Source: Peromyscus leucopus (lineage: Eukaryota; Chordata; Mammalia; Rodentia; Cricetidae). Taken from it: DNA of 64,000 nucleotides. The stretch is from positions 32,982,980-33,046,979 of the forward strand of contig NC_051074.1 of NCBI RefSeq assembly GCF_004664715.2, given 5' to 3'. The position numbers were made by a program, and so were the translations under genes. Below, piece by piece: positions 10,765-19,145 of this stretch. Within the stretch, counting starts at the first letter, position 1, and every line of letters begins with the position of its first letter. The notes under the pieces are model-generated. The model made no database searches, was not told where the DNA came from, and saw only the letters and a list, made by a program, of their open reading frames with translations.

Positions 10765-10910
10765 ATTTTAGCTTTAAGACAGAGTTGCAATGTAGTAAGA
10801 AAATTCCCATGTGTCCCCTCCCCCTGGTGAGCCTCCCCCAGTATTAGCCTATTTCATAGCTACATGATGCTACTAGAAAGTAAGACATTGACATTAGCAG
10901 AGAACAGATA
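10765..10910 (+). repeat. possible ancient mammalian L1-type fragment
   Basis: GAGTTGCAATGTAGTA, AAAATTCCCATGTGTCCCC and AAGTAAGACATTGACATTAG are reminiscent of an L1M segment (gttgcaa..gtacagagagttccc..accc..aagaaattaacattg). Low certainty. Confidence 0.4.
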
Positions 10911-11260
10911 ATGAACATACAGGTACAAAAATACCTTTCTTAGTTTCTGATGGGAGATGAGGCTGCACTTATCTGTGGAGTCAGGATAAGTGTTTACAGT
11001 GCAGGGAGGAATTATTCCAGTTTAGAAAAGTGGCCGTGGGTCCGTGGCTTCACCATCCACGGGTGGCTCTGTTTCTTGATCTCTTGTAGATGATGATGAA
11101 TACTTACAAAAGGTGAAACTTCATCAAACTGAACACAAAAATTCATCAAACTGAATTTTGCTTATGCACATTTTATTATAGGTGACATCTCAGTTTAGAA
11201 AAATAATTGAGTGATAAGAGTAAGGTGGTTTTCTTTTGATCAATTTGTTTACTTTTTTGG

Positions 11261-11301
11261 ATTATTATTATTGTTATTACTATTATTATTATTATTATTA
11301 T
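11261..11301. repeat. (ATT)n microsatellite
   Basis: Interrupted ATT array abutting the tail side of the following minus-strand B3. Confidence 0.9.
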
Positions 11302-11623
11302 GTGTGTGTAAGTGTGCTTACCCATCTGTGCACATTTGGAGGTCAGAGGTTGACTCTGGGTCTCTTCTTCTGTTGCTCGTCATCACTTTATTTTTTTGTG
11401 TCTGGGTCTCTCACTGAAACTGCAGCTCACTGCTTCCTTGTTTTGTCTAGACTGGCTAGCCAGCCAGCCCTAAGGATCAGCCTAGCTCTACTCCCTTTCC
11501 TATGCACTGGGGTTCCAGGTAGACACTGCCATCCCCAGTTTTTATGTGGATTCTGGGAATCCGAACTCAGGACAGCATGCTCACACTGCGAATACTTCAC
11601 CCACGGAGCCATCTCCCTGGCCT
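11302..11623 (-). repeat. B3 SINE
   Basis: Reverse-complement B3: the GTGTGTAAGTGTGC tail, GAGGTCAGAGGTTGACTCTG, CTAGACTGGCTAGCCAGCCA, TTTATGTGGATTCTGGGAAT and the 5' end ACGGAGCCATCTCCCTGGCC. All B3 landmarks are present in order. Confidence 0.85.
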
Positions 11624-11639
11624 GGCTGTTTTCTAATTT

Positions 11640-12535
11640 AAGTTCTTTAGAGTAACAGGAAAAGTTAGTCCTGCCTAGTTACTAAGTTATATTTTCACCC
11701 CATTTTGGCCCATGAAATCACTGACAGAGCTACCACTCTGAGGCAGTAAATCTTCCTGACTCCTACTTCACTGTCCATTAAGGTCACCCAAGATGCGAAA
11801 GCAAACCCAGAGGAATGATGTAGGATATTACAGTTTTTAAAATAAACACAGCTCAACTAGTAAATAATTCATATATGCACAAACTTCGAGCCTAAAGCAA
11901 TCCAAGTTCAAATGCGTACATAGTGTATTAACGTGTGGCTCTTTCTCAAAGAGCCAGGAAGCGGTTAGTCCACTAAACAAGTGTTAATATTTAGTTAAAC
12001 TCACATACTAAAAATAAAAGCTGTTGATCATTCCTTTCAGGCTGAGGTGCCATGAAAATACACCTGAGATGCTAATGGTGATGTGTCAAGTAAGTTTGAA
12101 GAATCTTGTCATATCCCTTTCTGACAAACACATAAACAGACTCAAGCAGGCGTATCCCGAACAGCGTCTGATATGCACACGTATTGAAGGATGATTGAAA
12201 GCACAAAAGACAGTGATTCTCTCTAGCTTGCCTTCACATCCCTGAAAATCAGTTCAGGTCAGTCATCTCACTGCTCAGCCTTCTTGGTAAATAACTAACT
12301 TCCAGCCTTTTAGTGGAGAGGCTGCAGAAAAGGGGGTCAGAACTCAATAGAGACCTTTGAGATGGCTGGTGTGCCCCTCATGGATGGGAAGGAGGTCTTT
12401 ATCAAGCAAGTAGATATGACCAGAATGGAAGGCCCGAGAGGGGCTTGCTCCTGAGAGAGATGGCTGGGAGCTTGGGAGAAGGCCAAAGGATGTGCATTCA
12501 TAGTCAGTTGATAGGCTGATCCAAAAGGAAAAATA
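11640..12535. other. non-coding, no recognised element
   Basis: AT-rich single-copy-looking sequence. No open frame above 80 codons and no repeat family recognised. Confidence 0.5.
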
Positions 12536-12727
12536 GGGGGCTGGAAAGATAGCTCAGTGGTTAAGAGCACTGTGCTCATCCAGAGGTCCTAAGTTCAATT
12601 CCCAGCAACCACATGGTGGCTCACAACCATCTGTAATGAGATCTGGTGTCCTCTTCTGACATGCAGGCCTACATGCATGTAGGCAGAACATATAATAAAT
12701 AAAAAATCTTAAAAAAAAAAAAAAAAA
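12536..12727 (+). repeat. B2 SINE, nearly full length
   Basis: Starts GGGGGCTGGAAAGATAGCTC. The pol III A box TAGCTCAGTGG and B box AGTTCAATTCC are visible, then GGTGGCTCACAACCATCTGT, AATAAATAAAAAATC polyadenylation-type motifs and an A tail. An AAAAGGAAAATA-like motif on both sides is a probable target duplication. One of the younger SINEs here. Confidence 0.93.
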
Positions 12728-12870
12728 GGAAAATAAAATGTGAGAGAAGAATCAGATTGCAAGCTGGAGAAACAAGAAAGACACACAAACAAATTCGCAG
12801 TTCAGATCACTGAGTCTGAATGAGAAGAGCAGGACAGGCAGGTCTTTAAAGAAGGGGTCGCGTGGTGTAT

Positions 12871-12883
12871 AAGAAATGTAACC
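12871..12883. repeat. L1 target-site duplication, left copy
   Basis: AAGAAATGTAACC, repeated exactly at 13208-13220 after the L1 poly(A) tail. Confidence 0.85.
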
Positions 12884-13207
12884 GTTGTTTGGCTTGAACT
12901 GTTTGGGGGTCACTCAGGCAGGGGGATCGGGATCTGTCCCTGGTGCACGGGCAGGCTTCTGGGAATCCAGTGCCTGTGGTGTGATGCCTTGCACAGCCTT
13001 GGTGTAGTGGGAAGGGGCTTGGACCCACCTAGGCTCAGTGAGCTGGGCTCTGCTGACTCTCCATGGGAAACCTTGTTTGGGGGATGTGGGGATGTGGCGT
13101 GGCTTGGGAAAGAGAGCTGGGGGATGGGAGGAGGGAGGGGGGTCTGTGGATAGCATGAGGAGTGAGTAGAAAATTTCTTAATAAAGAAAAATAAAAACAT
13201 TAAAAAA
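12884..13207 (+). mobile_element. 5'-truncated L1 3' end
   Basis: Starts in the L1 3'-UTR (CTTGAACTGTTTGGGGGTCA-CTCAGGCAGG). It runs through the G-rich tract GGGGATGTGGGGATGTGG to AATTTCTTAATAAAG and an A-rich tail. The 13-bp target duplication and severe 5' truncation are the signature of target-primed reverse transcription. No coding remains. Confidence 0.85.
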
Positions 13208-13220
13208 AAGAAATGTAACC
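13208..13220. repeat. L1 target-site duplication, right copy
   Basis: AAGAAATGTAACC, identical to 12871-12883. Confidence 0.85.
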
Positions 13221-13889
13221 ATAGCACAAAGCATTGCAGTGAGGAATCTCGATACCAACAGACACCTGATGGAAAGGTCTTCTGAAATGTGTGGGAACAC
13301 ACAGACTAGAACTCAGGGTAGTGTCACCAAATGGATAACCCTCTATGGGGAGAAGCTGCAAAGTAGACTATGGCTTCTGGTTTCTCTTAAGGCTTGGAGC
13401 TGTATGCTGAATCAACCTCCAAATGAGGCCAAAGTGCATGGCCTGGAGAGGCCTCACCTGCAGGCTTCCTGTAGAGGCTTGTGGGATGTGGCTCACATAA
13501 CATGACATGGATTGTGTCCCCTGAACAAAGGCTGGGATGGTGCACCAAGCTGGTAGGTGGTCCTGCTCCCCAGGCTGTCTTTGGGAGGCTTCATTCACCA
13601 CCACTGCTGCCCACGTTTTAATGTAGATTACATCACAGTGTTATCCTGACACTGCATATCATATCATTTCATCATCATTGAAAATAGAGTACTCACATCT
13701 GCCTGGAGCTTGGAACCCGCTGCAGATTCATGGCAGAGCTTTGCACTGTCATTGTCTCAGCATGAGACAACATTTGTAAGTATCCACCGCCTTTGCACTA
13801 ATTCTCTGAGGTGGCGTGGTCCTCCGGTCCTTATGGCACCCTTCTTGAAGGGGACAGTGTCACTGTGAAGTCCATGGAGGCAGAGATAT
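13221..13889. other. non-coding, no recognised element
   Basis: An 88-codon plus frame begins inside it but lacks recognisable motif and splice context. Confidence 0.5.
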
Positions 13890-14030
13890 GTCTAATTGCA
13901 CTAGATCAGTAAATTTTGGATCCGACCCCCAGTCCATAACACAGTCTTCCTATGTCTTTTGGCTCTGGCAGGTTGCCTCTCTGCTCATCTGTTTCCTTAT
14001 CTGAGGAATGACAAGATAACAATTGGCCAT
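13890..14030 (+). repeat. MIR SINE fragment
   Basis: CAGGTTGCCTCTCTGCTCAT-CTGTTTCCTTATCTGAGGAA-TGACAAGATAAC fits the MIR 3' motif (cctcagtttcctcatctgtaaaatg). The 5' half is weak. Confidence 0.5.
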
Positions 14031-14198
14031 TGTTTACATCACATAGGCTTCATATGGACAGTAGCCTGGCCATGAATTCTGGATCCAATATATATTTAAT
14101 ATTCTGAACCCCAAAGAAGTGATTCACACTTAATCAAAGCTTTATTGTGTGCAAAATATGAGTAATGAGATTTTTTTTAGTGCAAATGTATGCACAGT

Positions 14199-14335
14199 GC
14201 GTGTGTATGTGTGTGTATGTATGTGTGTGTATGTGCATGTGTATGTATGTGTGTGTATGTGCGTGTGTATGTGTGTATGTGTGTGTATGTGCGTGTGTAT
14301 GTATGTGTGTATGTGTGTGTGTTTACATGTATGTT
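14199..14335. repeat. compound (GTGTAT)n / (GT)n microsatellite
   Basis: GTGTGTATGT and GCGTGTGTAT units interleave over about 130 bp. It continues the tail of the adjacent minus-strand B3. Confidence 0.9.
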
Positions 14336-14613
14336 AGTACACGAGGTAATAAGCCCATGCATGAACATGCAGAGGCCCGAGCGGGACATTAAGTGTCATC
14401 TTCTACTGCTTTTGGCCTTATTCCCTGGAGACTGGCTCACCCCCTTAACGGGAAGCTTACTGTTCAGCTGGGCTAGTTAACCAGCAAGCTTGGAATATGT
14501 CTGTCTCTGACCCCCAGTTCACATGCACCCCAGCTTTTTATATGAGTGCTGGGGATTTGAACTCACGTTCTGATGCTTGCAGAGCACATACTCTTATCCC
14601 CTGAACCATGTCC
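14336..14613 (-). repeat. B3-type SINE
   Basis: GCTGGGCTAGTTAACCAGCA, TTTTTATATGAGTGCTGGGG-ATTTGAACTCA and TATCCCCTGAACCATGTCCC form the reverse-complement B3 5' end. The middle is diverged. Confidence 0.7.
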
Positions 14614-15152
14614 CTCTACTCTAAATAATGAAAATCTCCCCATGAGGTTATTGACTTAAAGATCAATATATTCAGAGTGTCTAAATATCTAACTTTGAGT
14701 CCTGCTGGCTAGCATCTGAGTTCTCCGAGGAAACATGACAACCAAGAGGTATTTATACAGTTGTACATATAGTCATGGTATTTGTTACATGATTCTGTCA
14801 TGCTTTGATTAAGGTGCAACCATTATTGCCTGCTGTCCAGGCACAGACTCTACTATGCTGATTTGTAAATTGTATGGAACTCGATGCCATGTGAAACCCA
14901 CAGTGTAAGTCGGTCCAGGCCTACTTTCATCTTTCCTAGTTATTCAATATATACCCTTCTTTGATTCTTTTTGTCTTTTCATTGAAGATGTTATAGTTGT
15001 TTGAGAATTCCATACATGTATATAATGTGTTTTGCTCAAATTCCCCTCCTGCCCAGTTCCCTCCTCCTAATTCCTTCCTTCTTCCCACCACCACTTTACC
15101 TTTCCAACATCATGTGCTATTTGTTTTTAAAACCCATTGAGTCAACGTAGTG

Positions 15153-15153
<1 letters not shown>

Positions 15154-15195
<42 letters not shown>

Positions 15196-15210
15196 CGTGT
15201 GCGCGTGCGC
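15154..15210. repeat. (GT)n with GC-rich end
   Basis: GT units grading into GCGCGTGCGCGAGCGC. Alternating purine-pyrimidine throughout. Confidence 0.9.
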
Positions 15211-15245
15211 GAGCGCATAGGTGTGGGATCATCTGCTGGGGTGCA

Positions 15246-15251
15246 GTAGTC
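15246..15251. repeat. provirus target-site duplication, left copy
   Basis: GTAGTC immediately before the LTR, repeated at 17245-17250. The 6-bp size is typical of class II ERVs. Confidence 0.9.
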
Positions 15252-15308
15252 TATCGCGTCCACCTCGACCAGCAAGGAAGATGCAACACCAGGCTCTTCT
15301 CCAAGCAG

Positions 15309-15314
15309 TTTATT
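15309..15314 (-). promoter_or_regulatory. LTR polyadenylation signal
   Basis: AATAAA on the minus strand, in the R region of the 3' LTR. The equivalent in the other LTR is 16971-16976. Confidence 0.75.
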
Positions 15315-15445
15315 CAGGAACCTTGAAACAATCTTCTGACCCCGGGGAAAGCCTAAATAGCTTCTGGGCAGCCAACCCCAATCTGCCACGTGGCTACTGC
15401 GGATAGGTCCAGGTGCACGGAAGCAAGCCAAATCCTCAGCCTTAG

Positions 15446-15455
15446 CCAAATAAGG
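15446..15455. promoter_or_regulatory. CArG box in 3' LTR
   Basis: CCAAATAAGG is a perfect CC(A/T)6GG serum-response-factor consensus. It is conserved in the other LTR at 17143-17152 although neighbouring positions have diverged. Binding is inferred from the motif only. Confidence 0.6.
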
Positions 15456-15554
15456 AGTTGTTTATCACAGAGAGCACTCACCGCTCACCGTCAGAAGGGT
15501 GGAAGGCGGAGGCCAGCGCCATCTTTGAGGCGTGGCTACACGCAGCTCTCTACA

Positions 15555-15568
15555 GTTCCCCCTTTTTT
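15555..15568 (-). other. polypurine tract
   Basis: The minus strand reads AAAAAAGGGGGAAC immediately before the TGTAGAG start of the 3' LTR. This is the expected plus-strand primer position. Confidence 0.85.
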
Positions 15569-15806
15569 ATTTATTGCAACAGGCAAGAGTAGAGGCCTGA
15601 TCTCTGTAAGAACGAATCAGGGACATTGTACTGACTCTCACTCAGGCGTCAGCCACCCGAGTAGTGCCAGACCCATCCGATACCCTTTTCACAGAGATGG
15701 GACATGAGGTATCAACCCACATGCAATCAGGCGTGCTCTCCTTGGGGTCTGATATGCAATGGGCCCCAAGTGCAGTGCTTAAGCCTTGCATCCCGTGCTA
15801 GGGAAC

Positions 15807-16309
15807 TTAAAGCTTCATGGTGGCCAACCATGCTTGAGGGGACTGGCCCGCCTCGACAGCTCTAAAGGTCTGAATGATCATGGCTGCATTGCGAAGCTGA
15901 GAGATCCTAAGCCGGCAGATACACCATAGGCAAACCAGAGAAACCAGCACCAGAAGGCCAGCTAAAGCCCCTATGCCCGCCCATTCCTTAAGATGATTCA
16001 TGGCCATCGAGATCCACGAGGTCAGTCCCTCTGCCAGTCCAGCGTCCACTCAGGTAGAATTCATGGTGACAATGGCCATTCTCAATTGCTCCATCATATT
16101 GTCAAATTCTCCAGACCAATTGCCTAAAAGATAGCTAGACAATTCTTTTGATAAATTTGCTGCATAAGTGAAATTATAAGATAAAAGGGAAGTGTTCTTT
16201 GCCAAATCAACTTCTGTAATTGTTGAAATAAAGAGCAAACAGGGCTAGAACTTTTAATAGGTCCAGCTGCTTCTAATACCTTAAGAGCATTAACAACCTA
16301 AAAAGCGAG
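15807..16309 (-). pseudogene. env transmembrane-subunit remnant
   Basis: Two consecutive frames (16238-16050 and 16049-15807) are in the same phase and separated by one stop codon at 16050-16052. The upstream part has N-glycosylation-type NFT, NWS and NST sequons. The downstream part has a roughly 20-residue hydrophobic span (GIGALAGLLVLVSLVCLW), a basic stop-transfer and a cytoplasmic tail with an AWLATMK motif, as in beta-retroviral Env tails. Another stop lies just upstream of 16238. The fusion region and whole surface subunit are missing. Broken and non-functional. Confidence 0.75.
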
Positions 16310-16675
16310 CACCTGAACTTCCTCTTTTATTTTGAGTTAGCTGAACCACAGCTGCTGCTAGACCAGCATTAGTCAGGGGCCCCCCAGTTCTCGGCAAACC
16401 TTCATCCATACCGCTAGCCCCCTGTTCTTATACGGGGTTATGGCAGCCCGACATTCTTTTGTACATTGCTCATAAATAAGTTGCTTAATCAGGGGCATGG
16501 CTGTCAGTTTCTCCCAGGACGGGATGGTGAGGCTGCCCGAAACTGCAAACCAGGGAGATACAACGTCACACTCCTCTAGGAATCTCTCTAAGGTACTTTT
16601 CTTGACTTTTCAGTTCTTTGATCTGAGCAGCTCATTAAGAGCCAAAAAAATTGGGTGCGAAGAAGAGGCGCCCAT
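16310..16675 (-). pseudogene. gag remnant: matrix start joined to late capsid
   Basis: Begins at an ATG (complement of 16673-16675) coding MGASSS, a myristoylation-type start. This leads into a matrix-like ALNELL stretch, a stop at 16610-16612, then FLEECD and VSPWFAVSG motifs. Near 16500 it jumps to a late-capsid-like segment with ECRAAI and GLAAAVVQL. It breaks off near 16305, just where a nucleocapsid zinc knuckle would be expected, and env follows directly. Most of matrix and capsid, protease and polymerase are deleted. Confidence 0.7.
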
Positions 16676-16893
16676 AATTAGTACTGAAATTTATCTACCT
16701 TTTGGTTCGCTCGTCCGCGACCTGTTTACTTTCGGTTCGCTGCACCGCGAACTTTCTTCGCTCTCTCTTTGTCTACAGAGAAGAGCAATATCCCCGCTTT
16801 CGTCGCGGATCCCCACCTTACCTGGGGACTTACCAGTGCACTGCCCTGACCGCGAAGAGTTCTGAGCCTTCAAGAGACAGGGGAGGTAAAGGC

Positions 16894-16911
16894 TTCCCAT
16901 ACAGGCCACCA
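16894..16911 (-). other. primer-binding site, probably tRNA-Ile
   Basis: The minus strand reads TGGTGGCCTGTATGGGAA two bases after the 5' LTR. From memory it pairs with the 3' end of tRNA-Ile(AAU) with three mismatches, all transitions, two of them at CpG positions. Start TGG fits any tRNA CCA end. The isoleucine assignment is inference. Confidence 0.6.
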
Positions 16912-16913
16912 CT

Positions 16914-17244
16914 TGTCGCGTCTGCCTGGACCAGCAAGGAAGATGCAACACCAGGCTCTTCTCTAAGCAGTTTATTCAGGAACCTTGAAACAATCTTCTG
17001 ACTTCTGACCCCGGGGAAAGCCAACCACAACCTAAATAGCTTCTGGGCAGCCAACCCCAGTCTGCCACATAGCTACTGCGGATAGGTCCAGGTCTGCGGA
17101 TAGGTCTAGGTACATGGAAACAAGCCAAATCCTCAGCCTTAGCCAAATAAGGAGTTGTTTATCACAGAAAGCACTCACCGTCGGGAGGGTGGAGGGCGGA
17201 AGCCAGTGCCTTCTTTGAGGCGCGGCTACACGCAGCTCTCTACA
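16914..17244 (-). repeat. 5' LTR of the provirus
   Basis: The plus strand starts TGTCGCG and ends CTCTACA, giving canonical TG...CA ends on the minus strand. It carries AATAAA (complement of 16971-16976) and the CArG box at 17143-17152. It is longer than the other LTR because of extra CTTCTGA- and CCAACCACAA-type segments and a 14-bp tandem duplication around 17080-17105 (GCGGATAGGTC repeated). Confidence 0.9.
17143..17152. promoter_or_regulatory. CArG box in 5' LTR
   Basis: CCAAATAAGG, identical to 15446-15455. It lies in the U3 half, upstream of the presumed promoter. Confidence 0.6.
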
Positions 17245-17250
17245 GTAGTC
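17245..17250. repeat. provirus target-site duplication, right copy
   Basis: GTAGTC, identical to 15246-15251. L1 sequence resumes at once (TCTCAGTGCCACATCTC). Confidence 0.9.
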
Positions 17251-18960
17251 TCTCAGTGCCACATCTCAAGAAAACTGACTCCCCCTCGCCCAGCAGCTAA
17301 CAGTTGCCTTTAGCTTCTCTGGTGGGGTTCACGAGACCTCCCCATTCATGCTTGAACTTTGGCTGGCTTGATCTTGTTCAAGTCTTATGCCTGCAGAGAG
17401 GGAATGGTATACCTATGTTGTTTAATGTTAACCCTCATCCATAATGGTGGATTCAGCATTTTTCTGAAACTATGAGTCTCTGTGGTCACTGCTTTTCACT
17501 GAAAGGAAACTTCTCTAATCAGGCTGGGGGCAGCATTTGCCTATAGGTGTAAACATAGATATCTTAAGCCAGTTTGGTGCTATGCCAATTTATCTAAATG
17601 ACAGTATTTGGTTCCCAGTCGGGCCTATGGTCCTTTCTGCTATTGGGTTTTTTGCCCAGGAATACAGTGGAAAGAATGGGTTTCCTTCTATAGATTAGTC
17701 CTCAAATCCATCTAGAGAGCAACTGGTGATCCCCATACTAGTAGTGCCACTATTCCACAAAAGACACAGCCTATCTGGCAGGTTGGTCTCACTGTTGATA
17801 GGGTTCACAGCTAGATAATACTGTTGCTAGGGCCTTTTCTCCCCTAGCAACCTACATAACACTTTCTGGATCAATGCAATTTAGCTGGCAGAAAAAAAAA
17901 AAAAACCCTCCAGATCAGTTTAAGCTTGATTTTTCTATGTTATGCAATCAAGCCACAGTGTGTGGTGTCTTCAACAATGGGGTTTTGTCATATAGTTCTG
18001 GTGGAAAACCAAGAGGAATAGCAAGAGCCTATACTGTGTTGGGGAGCCTCTGGGGTCTCCTTGACCACCAAGTATAGCATCCCTTAAACCGGAGTTTTGT
18101 TTAATGGCCCACAGCTCACAGGAACAGCTTTTCCAGCCCAGCAGGGCATCTTCATTACAACTTTTAAAAAGAATTTATACATATTTTAATTTGGTGGCAG
18201 AATAGTAGGTTTCCATATGGCTTTGTTATACCCCTTCATTTTGGTTCCCCTTCCTTGCCATTTTGTCTACCTTATTCCTACCCCTCCCCCAGTTAAGTCT
18301 TTCTATTTCCAGTATTTCCCTTTCCTAATTTTATATGTACCAATGTTTGTTCAAGTGCCTGCTTTCAGCTCTGTAGCTAGGGATGGAATTTCAGGCAACG
18401 CTTTATTGTGAATATTTTTCTAAGTCATTAAAAAGTCTTCTGCAATGCCTTTTTATTGCTGAAGAGGCTTATATGAGTTTATAAACAGTTAGATACATGT
18501 ATGAACTCACAGAGACTGTGGCAACATTCACAAGACATGCACAATCTTAAACCACACAAAATCCCAGCACTGAGAAGGGAAAGTAGACATAGAGTCCCAC
18601 CCCTAACCAGGAAGCTGTTTGCAATTGATACCGTCTGGGAAAGGAACAATAACTTTTCTTCAATGGAGTGTCACTGGATGTTTCAACCACACTCCAGGGA
18701 AGGTCCCATGCCTAGGAGTAGTTGGCCAACACAGAACAGACTCCATGTGGTTTTCTTGCGGGGGAGGGAAGTATGGGGGGATTGATGTCATATTTTGTTC
18801 AGTTTTAGTATTTTTGTCTTATTGGTTTTTAAAATTGTTTTGATTTTCTTTTTTTATATATATATTTTTGTTGAGAGATAGGCAGGTTGGGGGACTAAGA
18901 GGTAGGGAGAATTTGGGAGAGAGGAAACAGCATCAAAATATGTTGTCTGAAAAAAAAAGC
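17251..18960 (+). mobile_element. L1 (Lx-like) 3'-UTR, continuation after the provirus
   Basis: AAGAAAACTGACTCCCCCTC-GCCCAGCAGC, AACTTTGGCTGGCTTGATCT, GAAACTTCTCTAATCAGGCT and GCAATCAAGCCACAGTGTGT-GGTGTCTTC are followed by CCCTAACCAGGAAGCTGTTT-GCAATTGATACC and GGAGTAGTTGGCCAACACAG. The end is CATCAAAATATGTTGTCTG plus an A-run. The region may be one long L1 tail or two overlapping copies. No ORF2 remains. Confidence 0.75.
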
Positions 18961-19039
18961 TGCCATTTCATAATATCCCAGAACTGCCTGGGGGGTAGGC
19001 TGTATTTCTAACATCTCTAAATCTCAAAAGATACCAAAT

Positions 19040-19145
19040 ATGTGCAATGTTATTCTCACTTGACAGTGGGGAAAACTGAGAATAGGGCTTTAAAACGTGG
19101 ACAAGTGCTGGTGTACGTGCTGGAGATGGGTCCAGAGCAAAGGCC
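19040..19145 (-). repeat. MIR SINE fragment
   Basis: TTATTCTCACTTGACAGTGG-GGAAAACTGAG fits the reverse-complement MIR motif (attttacagatgaggaaactgag). Short. Confidence 0.5.

Larger units (their letters stand above)
14985..15251 (+). mobile_element. L1 (Lx-like) 3' region, 5' of the retroviral insertion
   Basis: GAGAATTCCATACATGTATA-TAATGTGTTTTG, then the pyrimidine-rich CCTCCTGCCCAGTTCCC and TTTAAAACCCATTGAGTCAA are standard rodent L1 3'-UTR sequence. It contains a GT/GC tract at 15154-15210. The element resumes at 17245 after the provirus, so L1 is the older insertion. Confidence 0.75.
15252..15554 (-). repeat. 3' LTR of the provirus
   Basis: Minus-strand ends are TGTAGAGAGCTGCG and GACGCGATA; the terminal CA has become TA. 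The AATAAA signal is the complement of 15309-15314. A hand alignment with 16914-17244 gives about 20 substitutions in roughly 300 aligned bases plus a few 7-14 bp indels. Confidence 0.9.
15252..17244 (-). mobile_element. internally deleted class II (beta-type) endogenous retrovirus
   Basis: A 1,993-bp minus-strand provirus with two LTRs (303 and 331 bp), exact 6-bp target repeats, a primer-binding site, a polypurine tract and only 1.36 kb between the LTRs. In minus-strand order the interior holds a leader, the gag start, a late capsid segment, then the membrane-spanning end of env. Protease, polymerase and the surface subunit are absent. In-frame stops break both remaining genes, so it cannot encode its own replication. 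It sits inside an L1 3'-UTR. It may belong to an IAPE- or mys-like rodent family. That name is a guess. Confidence 0.9.

Noticed and set aside
11236..11655. 139-codon frame with a poly-tyrosine run
   Set aside because: The tyrosines are the ATT array and the remainder is reverse-complement B3.
11941..11975. AAAGAGCCAGGAAGC with TTTCTCAAAGAG taken as a hairpin
   Set aside because: Only short imperfect pairing, not above chance in AT-rich DNA.
12910..13302. 130-codon minus-strand frame rich in proline and serine
   Set aside because: It is the antisense of a 5'-truncated L1 3'-UTR, whose G-rich tract produces the proline runs.
15154..15210. Promoter-like Z-DNA element driving the provirus
   Set aside because: The GT/GC tract belongs to the older L1, lies outside the LTR and is downstream of the provirus 3' end.
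16497..17001. Plus-strand frames of 99-122 codons inside the provirus
   Set aside because: They run antisense to the retroviral leader and gag remnant, with no independent coding sign.
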